A DNA stretch of 64,000 nucleotides from Balanoglossus misakiensis (lineage: Eukaryota > Hemichordata): contig CM082588.2 in assembly GCA_040954595.2 (NCBI GenBank), positions 8,804,001 through 8,868,000 of the forward strand, in the 5' to 3' direction. Below the pieces are notes generated by a model that searched no databases, was not told where the DNA came from, and worked only from the letters and a program-made list of their open reading frames with translations. Shown piece by piece: positions 1-9,200 of the stretch (position 1 is its first letter; each line of letters opens with the position of its first letter). The position numbers were made by a program, and so were the translations under genes.

Positions 1-44
1 ACGCCTGCTTAAAGGACACCGACTTGGCGCGTTGTCTTTATAAT

Positions 45-74
45 TCTGTGAGGACTTGAGCTTGGTTTCGCAGA
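45..74 (+). other. Variant monomer hairpin with paired substitutions
   Basis: In this monomer class the left arm is tctgtgaggac (45-55) and the right arm gtttcgcaga (65-74). Against the reference hairpin, the third pair is T-A instead of G-C and the seventh is A-T instead of G-C. The fifth and eighth pairs become wobble pairs, so all ten pairs are still possible. The same version recurs at 2514-2543. Related copies, for example near 1014, 3476 and 8424, carry intermediate combinations. Confidence 0.6.
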
Positions 75-1907
75 GGCAGCCAGGACACGACGCACACTAG
101 CTGCACTTCCTTCCCCTGTTCCCATGCGTTATATACCACGCCTGCTTAAAGGACACAGACTTTGCGCATTGTCTCTATTATTCGGCGGGGACTTGAGCTA
201 GGTCCCGCCGAGGTAACAGGGGAGACGTCGCACACTAGCTGCACTTCCTTCCCCTGTTCCCATGCGTTATATACCACGCCTGCCTAAAGGACACCGACTT
301 GGCGCGTTGTCTTTCTAATTCGGCGTGGACTTGAGCTTGGTCCCGCCGAGGTAACAGGGGAGACGTCGCACACTAGCTGCACTTCCTTCCCCTGTTCCCA
401 TGCGTTATATACCACGCCTGCCTAAAGGACACCGACTTGGCGCGTTGTCTTTCTAATTCGGCGGGGACTTGATCTTTGTCTCGCCGAGGTAACCGGGAGA
501 CGTCGCACACTAGCTGCCCTTCCTTCCCCTGTTCCAATGCGTTATATACCGCGCCTTCTTAAGGACACAGACTTTGCGCATTGTCTCTCTTATTCGGCGG
601 GGACTTGAGCTTGGTCCCGCCGAGGTAACCGGGAGACGTCGCACACTAGCTGCCCTTCCTTTTCCTGTTCCCATGCGTTATATACCACACCTGCTTAAAG
701 GACACCGACTTAGCGCGTTGTCTTTCTAATTCGGCGGGGACTTAAGCTTGGTCCCGCCGAGGTAACAGGGGAGACGTCGCACACTAGCTGCACTTCCTTC
801 CCCTGTTCCCATGCGTTATATACCACGCCTGCTTAAAGGACACCGACTTGGCGCGTTGTCTTTTTAATTCGGCGGAGAATTGAGCTTGGTCCCGTCGAGG
901 TAGCGGGGAGATGTCGTACACTAGCTGCCCTTCCTTCCCCTGTTCCAATGCATTATATACCACGCCTGCTTAAAGGACACCGACTTAGCGCCTTGTCTTT
1001 ATAATTCTGTGAGGACTTGAGCTTGGTTCCGCAGAGGCAGCCAGGACACGACGCACACTAGCTGCCCTTCCTTCCCCTGTTCCCATGCGTTATATATCAC
1101 GCCTGTTTAAAGGACACCGACTTAGCGCGTTGTCTTTCTAATTCGGCGGGGACTTGAGCTTGGTCCCGCCGAGGTAGTGGGGAGACGTCGCACACTAGCT
1201 GCCCTTCCTTCCCCTGTTCCCATGCGTTATATACCACGCCTGCTTAAAGGACACCGACTTAGCGCGTTGTCTTTCTAATTCGGCGGGGACTTGAGCTTGG
1301 TCCCGCCGAGGTAACAGGGAGACGTCGCACACTAGATGCACTTCCTTCCCCTGTTCCCATGCGTTATATACCACGCCTGCTTAAAGGACACAGACTTTGC
1401 GCATTGTCTCTCTTATTCGGCGGGGACTTGAGCTTGGTCCCGCCGAGGTAACCGGGAGACGTCGCACACTAGCTGCCCTTCCTTTTCCTGTTCCCATGCG
1501 TTATATACCACACCTGCTTAAAGGACACCGACTTAGCGCGTTGTCTTTCTAATTCGGCGGGGACTTGAGCTTGGTCCCGCCGAGGTAACAGGGGAGACGT
1601 CGCACACTAGCTGCACTTCCTTCCCCTGTTCCCATGCGTTATATACCACGCCTGCTTAAAGGACACCGACTTAGCACGTTGTCTTTTTAATTCGGCGGGG
1701 ACTTGAGCTTGGTCCCGCCGAGGTAGCCGGGAGACGTCGCACACTAGCTGCCCTTCCTTCTCTTGTTCCCATGCGTTATATACCACGCCTGCTTAAAGGA
1801 CACCGACTTAGCGTGTTGTCTTTCTAATTCGGTGGGGACTTGAGCTTGGTCCCGCCGAGGTAACCGGGAGACGTCGCACACTAGCTGCCCTTCCTTTTCC
1901 TGTTCCT

Positions 1908-2333
1908 ATGCGTTATATACCACGCCTGCTTAAAGGACACCAACTTAGCACGTTGTCTTTTTAATTCGGCGGGGACTTGAGCTTGGTCCCGCCGAGGTAG
2001 CCGGGAGACGTCGCACACTAGCTGCCCTTCCTTCTCTTGTTCCCATGTGTTATATACCACGCCTGCTTAAAGGACACCGACTTAGCACGTTGTCTTTTTA
2101 ATTCGGCGGGGACTTGAGCTTGGTCCCGCCGAGGTAGCCGGGAGACGTCGCACACTAGCTGCCCTTCCTTTTCCTGTTCCTATGCGTTATATACCACGCC
2201 TGCTTAAAGGACACCAACTTAGCACGTTGTCTTTTTAATTCGGCGGGGACTTGAGCTTGGTCCCGCCGAGGTAGCCGGGAGACGTCGCACACTAGCTGCC
2301 CTTCCTTCTCTTGTTCCCATGTGTTATATACCA
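1908..2333 (+). repeat. Local two-monomer duplication in copy 1
   Basis: The rare variant cctatgcg, followed by ggacaccaacttagcacg, occurs with atg starting at 1908 and again at 2182, an offset of 274 bp or two monomers. The following monomers, including the tctcttgttcccatgtg variant, repeat in the same order. This is a recent tandem dimer duplication, absent from the second 18-mer copy. Confidence 0.8.
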
Positions 2334-2468
2334 CGCCTGCTTAAAGGACACCGACTTAGCGCGTTGTCTTTTTAATTCGGCGGAGAATTGAGCTTGGTCC
2401 CGTCGAGGTAGCGGGGAGATGTCGTACACTAGCTGCCCTTCCTTCCCCTGTTCCAATGCATTATATAC

Positions 2469-4338
2469 CACGCCTGCTTAAAGGACACCGACTTTGCGCC
2501 TTGTCTTTATAATTCTGTGAGGACTTGAGCTTGGTTTCGCAGAGGCAGCCAGGACACGACGCACACTAGCTGCACTTCCTTCCCCTGTTCCCATGCGTTA
2601 TATACCACGCCTGCTTAAAGGACACAGACTTTGCGCATTGTCTCTATTATTCGGCGGGGACTTGAGCTAGGTCCCGCCGAGGTAACCGGGAGACGTCGCA
2701 CACTAGCTGCCCTTCCTTTTCCTGTTCCCATGCGTTATATACCACACCTGCTTAAAGGACACCGACTTAGCGCGTTGTCTTTCTAATTCGGCGTGGACTT
2801 GAGCTTGGTCCCGCCGAGGTAACAGGGGAGACGTCGCACACTAGCTGCACTTCCTTCCCCTGTTCCCATGCGTTATATACCACGCCTGCCTAAAGGACAC
2901 CGACTTGGCGCGTTGTCTTTCTAATTCGGCGGGGACTTGATCTTGGTCTCGCCGAGGTAACCGGGAGACGTCGCACACTAGCTGCCCTTCCTTCCCCTGT
3001 TCCAATGCGTTATATACCGCGCCTTCTTAAGGACACAGACTTTGCGCATTGTCTCTCTTATTCGGCGGGGACTTGAGCTTGGTCCCGCCGAGGTAACCGG
3101 GAGACGTCGCACACTAGCTGCCCTTCCTTTTCCTGTTCCCATGCGTTATATACCACACCTGCTTAAAGGACACCGACTTAGCGCGTTGTCTTTCTAATTC
3201 GGCGGGGACTTAAGCTTGGTCCCGCCGAGGTAACAGGGGAGACGTCGCACACTAGCTGCACTTCCTTCCCCTGTTCCCATGCGTTATATACCACGCCTGC
3301 TTAAAGGACACCGACTTGGCGCGTTGTCTTTTTAATTCGGCGGAGAATTGAGCTTGGTCCCGTCGAGGTAGCGGGGAGATGTCGTACACTAGCTGCCCTT
3401 CCTTCCCCTGTTCCAATGCATTATATACCACGCCTGCTTAAAGGACACCGACTTAGCGCCTTGTCTTTATAATTCTGTGAGGACTTGAGCTTGGTTCCGC
3501 AGAGGCAGCCAGGACACGACGCACACTAGCTGCCCTTCCTTCCCCTGTTCCCATGCGTTATATATCACGCCTGTTCAAAGGACACCGACTTAGCGCGTTG
3601 TCTTTCTAATTCGGCGGGGACTTGAGCTTGGTCCCGCCGAGGTAGTGGGGAGACGTCGCACACTAGCTGCCCTTCCTTCCCCTGTTCCCATGCGTTATAT
3701 ACCACGCCTGCTTAAAGGACACCGACTTAGCGCGTTGTCTTTCTAATTCGGCGGGGACTTGAGCTTGGTCCCGCCGAGGTAACAGGGAGACGTCGCACAC
3801 TAGCTGCACTTCCTTCCCCTGTTCCCATGCGTTATATACCACGCCTGCTTAAAGGACACAGACTTTGCGCATTGTCTCTCTTATTCGGCGGGGACTTGAG
3901 CTTGGTCCCGCCGAGGTAACCGGGAGACGTCGCACACTAGCTGCCCTTCCTTTTCCTGTTCCCATGCGTTATATACCACACCTGCTTAAAGGACACCGAC
4001 TTAGCGCGTTGTCTTTCTAATTCGGCGGGGACTTGAGCTTGGTCCCGCCGAGGTAACAGGGGAGACGTCGCACACTAGCTGCACTTCCTTCCCCTGTTCC
4101 CATGCGTTATATACCACGCCTGCTTAAAGGACACCGACTTAGCACGTTGTCTTTTTAATTCGGCGGGGACTTGAGCTTGGTCCCGCCGAGGTAGCCGGGA
4201 GACGTCGCACACTAGCTGCCCTTCCTTCTCTTGTTCCCATGCGTTATATACCACGCCTGCTTAAAGGACACCGACTTAGCGTGTTGTCTTTCTAATTCGG
4301 TGGGGACTTGAGCTTGGTCCCGCCGAGGTAACCGGGAG
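2469..4338 (+). repeat. 18-monomer higher-order unit, copy 2 (partial)
   Basis: This block follows copy 1 monomer by monomer until about 4338. There the gcgtgttg/cggtgggg monomer, shared with about 1805-1870, is followed by a different neighbour carrying gagatgtcgcac instead of gagacgtcgcac. The tail of copy 1 (1890-2468), which contains a local dimer duplication, has no counterpart here. Confidence 0.8.
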
Positions 4339-5750
4339 ATGTCGCACACTAGCTGCCCTTCCTTCCCCTGTTCCCATGTGTTATATACCACGCCTGCTTA
4401 AAGGACACCGACTTAGCGCGTTGTCTTTCTAATTCGGCGGGGACGTGAGCTTGGTCCCGCCGAGGTAACAGGGAGACGTCGCACACTAGCCGCACTTCCT
4501 TCCCCTGTTCCCATGCGTTATATACCACGCCTGCTTAAAGGACACCGACTTAGCACGTTGTCTTTCTAATTCGGCGGGGACTTGAGCTTGGTCCCGCCGA
4601 GGTAACCGGGACACGACGCACACTAGCTGCCCTTCCTTCCCCTATTCCCATGCGTTATATACCACGCCTGCTTAAAGGACACCGACTTAGCGCGTTGTCT
4701 TTCTAATTCGGCGGGGACTTGAGCTTGGTCCCGCCGCGGTAGCAGGGAGACGTCGCACACTAGCTGCACTTCCTTCCCCTGTTCTCATGCGTTATATATC
4801 ACGCCTGTTTAAAGGACACCGACTTAGCGCGTTGTCTTTCTAATTCGGTGGGGACTTGAGCTTGGTCCCGCCGAGGTAACAGGGAGACGTCGCACACTAG
4901 CTGCACTTCCTTCCCCTGTTCCCATGCGTTATATACCACGCCTGCTTAAAGGACACCGACTTAGCGCGTTGTCTTTCTAATTCGGCGGGGACTTGAGCTT
5001 GGTCCCGCCGAGGTAACCGGGAGACGTCGCACACTGGCTGCCCTTCCTTCCCCTGTTCCCATGCGTTATATATCACGCCTGTTTAAAGGACACCGACTTA
5101 GCGCGTTGTCTTTCTAATTCGGCGGGGACTTGAGCTTGGTCCCGCCGAGGTAGTAGGGAGACGTCGCACACTAGCTGCACTTCCTTCCCCTGTTCCCATG
5201 CGTTATATACCACGCCTGCTTAAAGGACACCGACTTAGCACGTTGTCTTTCTAATTCGGCGGGGACTTGAGCTTGGTCCCGCCGAGGTAACCGGGACACG
5301 ACGCACACTAGCTGCCCTTCCTTCTCTTGTTCCCATGCGTTATATACCACGCCTGCTTAAAGGACACCGACTTAGCGCGTTATCTTTTTAATTCGGCGGA
5401 GAATTGAGCTTGGTTCCGCAGAGGCAGCGGGGAGATGTCGTACACTAGCTGCCCTTCCTTCCCCTGTTCCCATGCGTTATATATCACGCCTGTTTAAAGG
5501 ACACCGACTTAGCGCGTTGTCTTTCTAATTCGGCGGGGACTTGAGCTTGGTCCCGCCGAGGTAGTGGGGAGACGTCGCACACTAGCTGCCCATCCTTCCC
5601 CTGTTCCCATGCGTTATATACCACGCCTGCTTAAAGGACACCGACTTAGCGCGTTGTCTTTCTAATTCGGCGGGGACTTGAGCTTGGTCCCGCCGAGGTA
5701 ACCGGGACACGACGCACACTAGCTGCCCTTCCTTCCCCTATTCCCATGCG

Positions 5751-5757
5751 TTATATA
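5751..5757 (+). promoter_or_regulatory. TATA-like core of the monomer (reference copy)
   Basis: The heptamer ttatata is kept in most monomers. Variants include ttatataT before cacgcc, ttataaa (17822, 19611), ttttata (about 43419) and ttatatc (about 28773 and 43694). It resembles a TATA element and could support satellite transcription, but no start site, initiator or transcript can be shown from sequence. It may simply be the AT-rich part of the monomer. Confidence 0.15.
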
Positions 5758-5803
5758 CCACGCCTGCTTAAAGGACACCGACTTAGCGCGTTGTCTTTCT
5801 AAT

Positions 5804-5833
5804 TCGGCGGGGACTTGAGCTTGGTCCCGCCGA
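5804..5833 (+). other. Hairpin inside the satellite monomer (reference copy)
   Basis: The left arm tcggcggggac (5804-5814) pairs with the right arm gtcccgccga (5824-5833). This gives ten base pairs with one bulged G and a nine-base loop. The same dyad recurs in almost every monomer of the window. Many variants in the arms are G-to-T or C-to-T changes that leave a G-T wobble pair possible, for example right arms with gtctcgcc, gtcctgcc or gtcccgtc, and left arms with cggtgggg. Some variants, such as gtcccgacg, break a pair. The structure is directly visible; any role in transcription, replication or protein binding is inference. Confidence 0.75.
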
Positions 5834-6472
5834 GGTAACCGGGAGACGTCGCACACTAGCTGCCCTTCCTTCCCCTGTTCCCATGCATTATATATCACGC
5901 CTGCTTAAAGGACACCGACTTAACGCGTTGTCTTTTTAATTCGGCGGAGAATTGAGCTTGGTCCCGCCGAGGTAGTGGGGAGACGTCGCACACTAGCTGC
6001 CCTTCCTTCCCCTGTTCCAATGCGTTATATACCGCGCCTTCTTAAGGACACAGACTTTGCGCATTGTCTCTCTTATTCGGCGGGGACTTGAGCTTGGTCC
6101 CGCCGAGGTAACCAGGAGACGTCGCACACTAGCTGCCCTTCCTTTTCCTGTTCCCATGCGTTATATACCACACCTGCTTAAAGGACACCGAATTAGCGCG
6201 ATGTCTTTCTAATTCGGCGGGGACTTGAGCTTGGTCCCGCCGAGGTAACAGGGGAGACGTCGCACACTAGCTGCACTTCCTTCCCCTGTTCACAATTCGT
6301 TATATACCACGCCTGCTTAAAGGACACCGACTTAGCACGTTGTCTTTTTAATTCGGCGGGGACTTGAGCTTGGTCCCGCCGAGGTAGTCGGGAGACGTCG
6401 CACACTAGCTGCCCTTCCTTCTCTTGTTCCCATGCGTTATATACCACGCCTGCTTAAAGGACACCGACTTAG

Positions 6473-6482
6473 CGTGTTGTCT
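6473..6482 (+). repeat. Target-site duplication, left copy
   Basis: The ten bases cgtgttgtct are ordinary satellite sequence, part of agcgtgttgtctttc, and are repeated exactly at 6905-6914 on the other side of the insertion. Removing the insertion and one copy restores a normal monomer. Confidence 0.9.
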
Positions 6483-6492
6483 AGACTCTAAG

Positions 6493-6569
6493 CAGTCGCT
6501 GTGCCTATGGCATCGGACCTTTCGGAACTGCGTCAGCGTACGTGGACGCGCCGCCAGGCATAGCGACTG
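6493..6569. repeat. Left subterminal hairpin of the inserted element
   Basis: The arm cagtcgctgtgcctatggc (6493-6511) is complementary to gccaggcatagcgactg (6553-6569), with one substitution and a two-base bulge. A smaller inverted pair, gcgtc (6530-6534) and gacgc (6545-6549), lies in the loop. Confidence 0.8.
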
Positions 6570-6595
6570 TACGTTTCTGCACACATATATTTGAT

Positions 6596-6607
6596 ATGAA
6601 TATTCAT
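6596..6607. other. Perfect 12-bp palindrome atgaatattcat
   Basis: This AT-rich perfect palindrome lies inside the inserted element, between the left hairpin and the inner inverted repeat. It could be a binding site or simply chance; nothing further can be said. Confidence 0.5.
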
Positions 6608-6696
6608 GAGCGGCGTTAATTTGCATGTAGAACATCTAGAAGCGCACAAAGCTCGCGATAACGCCCAAAAATGCGTATTCTGTACCTGGTATGTAC

Positions 6697-6852
6697 GCGT
6701 ATAGAACTCATGTTGACGCGACGCTAATTTGATTGACAGACACATGAGGTTCGAATGTTCTCCGCTACTTACCAAAATCTGGTAAAACCACTTGAGGGCG
6801 TTTACAGAATCGGCAAGACTGTGTGATTAGCGTCGCGTCCTGTTCTATACGC
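6697..6852. repeat. Inner collinear inverted repeat of the inserted element
   Basis: Two perfect inverted pairs are nested in the right order for one long fold. The outer pair is gcgtatagaac (6697-6707) with gttctatacgc (6842-6852). The inner pair is gacgcgacgctaat (6715-6728) with attagcgtcgcgtc (6826-6839). They enclose a loop of about 97 bases that holds the short palindrome tacca/tggta (6770-6774, 6780-6784). The right arms overlap the right subterminal hairpin, so the two folds compete for the same bases. Confidence 0.8.
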
Positions 6853-6893
6853 AACGCGGACGCGCATTTCTTTTTCAGTATCACACAGTCTTG
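6814..6893. repeat. Right subterminal hairpin of the inserted element
   Basis: The perfect 14-bp arms caagactgtgtgat (6814-6827) and atcacacagtcttg (6880-6893) enclose a second inverted pair, cgcgtcc (6834-6840) with ggacgcg (6858-6864). The hairpin ends 11 bp before the element's right border, mirroring the left hairpin. Confidence 0.88.
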
Positions 6894-6904
6894 GAGCAAG
6901 ACTA

Positions 6905-6914
6905 CGTGTTGTCT
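6905..6914 (+). repeat. Target-site duplication, right copy
   Basis: This exact repeat of cgtgttgtct (6473-6482) is followed directly by the normal monomer continuation ttctaattctgcgg. Confidence 0.9.
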
Positions 6915-9200
6915 TTCTAATTCTGCGGGGACTTGAGCTTGGTCCCGCCGCGGTAGCAGGGAGACGTCGCACACTAGCTGCACTTCCTTCCCCTGTTCCC
7001 ATGCGTTATATACCACGCCTGCTTAAAGGACACCGACTTGGCGCGTTGTCTTTCTAATTCGGCGGGGACTTGAGCTTGGTCCCGCCGAGGTAGCAGGGAG
7101 ACGTCGCACACTAGCTGCCCTTCCTTCTCTTGTTCCCATGCGTTATATACCACGCCTGCTTAAAGGACACCGACTTGGCGCGTTGTCTTTCTAATTCGGT
7201 GGGGACTTGAGCTTGGTCCCTCCGAGGTAACCGGGAGATGTCGCACACTAGCTGCCCTTCCTTCCCCTGTTCCCATGCGTTATATACCACGCCTGCTTAA
7301 AGGACACCGACTTAGCGCGTTGTCTTTCTAATTCGGCGGGGACTTGAGCTTGGTCCCGCCGAGGTAACAGGGAGACGTCGCACACTAGCTGCACTTCCTT
7401 CCCCTGTTCCCATGCGTTATATACCACGCCTGCTTAAAGGACACCGACTTAGCACGTTGTCTTTCTAATTCGGCGGGGACTTGCGCTTGGTCCCGCCGAG
7501 GTAACCGGGACACGACGCACACTAGCTGCCCTTCCTTCCCCTGTTCCCATGCGTTATATACCACGCCTGCTTAAAGGACACCGACTTAGCGCGTTGTCTT
7601 TCTAATTCGGCGAGGACTTGAGCTTGGTCCCGCCGAGGTAACCGGGACACGACGCACACTAGCTGCCCTTCCTTCCCCTATTCCCATGCGTTATATACCA
7701 CGCCTGCTTAAAGGACACCGACTTAGCGCGTTGTCTTTCTAATTCGTCGGGGACTTGAGCTTGGTCCCGCCGAGGTAACCGGGAGACGTCGCACACTAGC
7801 TGCCCTTCCTTCCCCTGTTCCCATGCGTTATATATCACGCCTGTTTAAAGGACACCGACTTAGCGCGTTGTCTTTCTAATTCGGCGGGGACTTGAGCTTG
7901 GTCCCGCCGAGGTAACAGGGGAGACGTCGCACACTAGCTGCACTTCCTTCTGCTGTTCCAATGCGTTATATACCGCGCCTTCTTAAGGACACAGACTTTG
8001 CGCATTGTCTCTCTTATTCGGCGGGGACTTGAGCTTGGTCCCGCCGAGGTAACCGGGAGACGTCGCACACTAGCTGCCCTTCCTTTTCCTGTTCCCATAC
8101 GTTATATACCACGCCTGCTTAAAGGACACCGACTTAGCACGTTGTCTTTTTAATTCGGCGGGGACTTGAGCTTGGTCCCGACGAGGTAGCGGGGAGACGT
8201 CGCACACTAGCTGCCCTTCCTTCTCTTGTTCCCATGCGTTATATACCACGCCTGCTTAAAGGACACCGACTTAGCGCGTTGTCTTTTTAATTCGGCGGAG
8301 AATTGAGCTTGGTCCCGTCGAGGTAGCGGGGAGATGTCGTACACTAGCTGCCCTTCCTTCCCCTGTTCCAATGCATTATATACCACGCCTGCTTAAAGGA
8401 CACCGACTTAGCGCCTTGTCTTTATAATTCTGTGGGGACTTGAGCTTGGTTCCGCAGAGGCAGCCAGGACACGACGCACACTAGCTGCCCTTCCTTCCCC
8501 TGTTCCCATGCTTTATATATCACGCCTGTTTAAAGGACACCGACTTTCGCGTTGTCTTTCTAATTCGGCGGGAACTTGAGCTTGGTCCCCCCGAGGTAAC
8601 AGGGACACGACGCACACTAGCTGCCCTTCCTTCCCCTATTCCCATGCGTTATATACCACGCCTGCTTAAAGGACACCGACTTAGCGCGTTGTCTTTCTAA
8701 TTCGGCGGGGACTTGAGCTTGGTCCCGCCGAGGTAACCGGGAGACGTCGCACACTAGCTGCCCTTCCTTCCCCTGTTCCCATGCGTTATATATCACGCCT
8801 GTTTAAAGGACACCGACTTAGCGCGTTGTCTTTCTAATTCGGCGGGGACTTGAGCTTGGTCCCGCCGAGGTAGTGGGGAGACGTCGCACACTAGCTGTCC
8901 TTCCTTCCCCTGTTCCAATGCGTTATATACCGCGCCTTCTTAAGGACACAGACTTTGCGCATTGTCTCTCTTATTCGGCAGGGACTTGAGCTTGGTCCCG
9001 CCGAGGTAGCCGGGAGACGTAGCACACTAGCTGCCCTTCCTTCTCTTGTTCCCATGCGTTATATACCACGCCTGCTTAAAGGACACCGACTTAGCGCGTT
9101 GTCTTTTTAATTCGGCGGAGAATTGAGCTTGGTCCCGTCGAGGTAGCGGGGAGATGTCGTACACTAGCTGCCCTTCCTTCCCCTGTTCCAATGCATTATA
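6915..9200 (+). repeat. Block B, copy 1
   Basis: This block recurs at 11022-13720. The offset is 4107 bp for its first part (attcggtgggg at 7194 and 11301; ttgcgcttgg at 7481 and 11588). It rises to 4244 bp after one extra monomer in copy 2 (cgaggacttg at 7611 and 11855; acgaggtagc at 8181 and 12425), and to 4519 bp near the cgtagcac variant (9018 and 13537). Copy numbers differ by whole monomers. Confidence 0.8.

Larger units (their letters stand above)
1..2468 (+). repeat. 18-monomer higher-order unit, copy 1
   Basis: The monomer order in this block is repeated downstream at an offset of 2468-2469 bp, which is 18 monomers. Diagnostic variants found at both places include the tctgtgagg/gtttcgcagagg monomer (42 and 2511), gagctaggtcccg (about 205 and 2670), cggcgtggac (321 and 2789) and cttaagcttgg (about 742 and 3210). 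The copies are not identical. Copy 1 has an extra stretch between roughly 240 and 300 that differs from copy 2, so exchange has continued since duplication. Confidence 0.85.
5746..5882 (+). repeat. Reference satellite monomer (137 bp)
   Basis: I use this copy as the type monomer because it carries the majority base at nearly every position. In order it holds an AT-rich TATA-like core (5751-5757), a segment around ctgcttaaaggacaccga, the variable block around agcgcgttgtctttctaatt, a GC-rich hairpin (5804-5833), a block ending in the gacgtc palindrome (5845-5850), the almost invariant gtcgcacactagctgc, and a pyrimidine tract at the 3' end (5863-5882, one purine). By my count it has 78 G+C of 137 and 12 CpG. 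The family is not one I recognise. Confidence 0.95.
4339..6472 (+). repeat. Mixed satellite monomers upstream of the insertion
   Basis: This is about 16 monomers with no long internal tandem period that I could follow. The last part, from about 5880 to 6472, matches 10150-10737 at an offset of about 4266 bp, shown for example by agaattgagc at 5948 and 10214. That match provides the uninterrupted counterpart of the insertion site. A singular variant, cacaattcgt at 6291-6300 in place of cccatgcgt, occurs here. No gene is present. Confidence 0.85.
1..6482 (+). repeat. Satellite array, left arm (about 47 monomers of ~137 bp)
   Basis: This stretch is a head-to-tail array of one monomer, all copies in the same orientation. 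The motif atgcgttatata starts at 124, 262, 400, 537 and 673, giving spacings of 138, 138, 137 and 136. The length differences come from two small sites: aaagg against aagg after the tgctt/ttctt step, and ggggag against gggag before gacgtc. No gene is present. The array enters from outside the window at position 1 and runs to the insertion at 6483. Confidence 0.98.
6483..6904. mobile_element. 422-bp non-autonomous transposable element of unknown class
   Basis: This is the only non-satellite sequence in the window. It interrupts a monomer between agcgtgttgtct and its continuation ttctaattctgcgg, with an exact 10-bp direct duplication at the borders. A single-copy uninterrupted site with matching flanks lies at 10738-10747. 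The element contains no open frame of meaningful length. It has a hairpin beginning 10 bp inside its left end (6493-6569) and another ending 11 bp inside its right end (6814-6893), plus an inner inverted repeat (6697-6852). I see no convincing terminal inverted repeat, no poly-A tail and no full pol III promoter. A 10-bp duplication is within the range of Mutator-like elements and of some retroposons. The class is unresolved and so is its strand. Confidence 0.88.

Noticed and set aside
5803-5820. CENP-B box in the monomer
   Set aside because: The ttcg of the hairpin arm is not followed by the required spacing to A and CGGG on either strand.
6748-6758. Box B-like ggttcgaatgt in the element, suggesting a tRNA-derived SINE
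   Set aside because: The first nine bases fit a pol III box B, but the final cytosines are missing, no box A is found at a suitable distance upstream, and there is no poly-A or simple-repeat tail.
6483-6904. Terminal inverted repeats of a classic DNA transposon
   Set aside because: The ends agctc-poor agactctaagc and (reversed) tagtcttgctc share only scattered bases. The inverted repeats that do exist are subterminal and each folds within its own end.
6193-7016. Cluster of minus-strand open frames around the insertion
   Set aside because: They run from satellite into the element or sit across its hairpins. None stays within the element with a recognisable domain, so they are chance frames.
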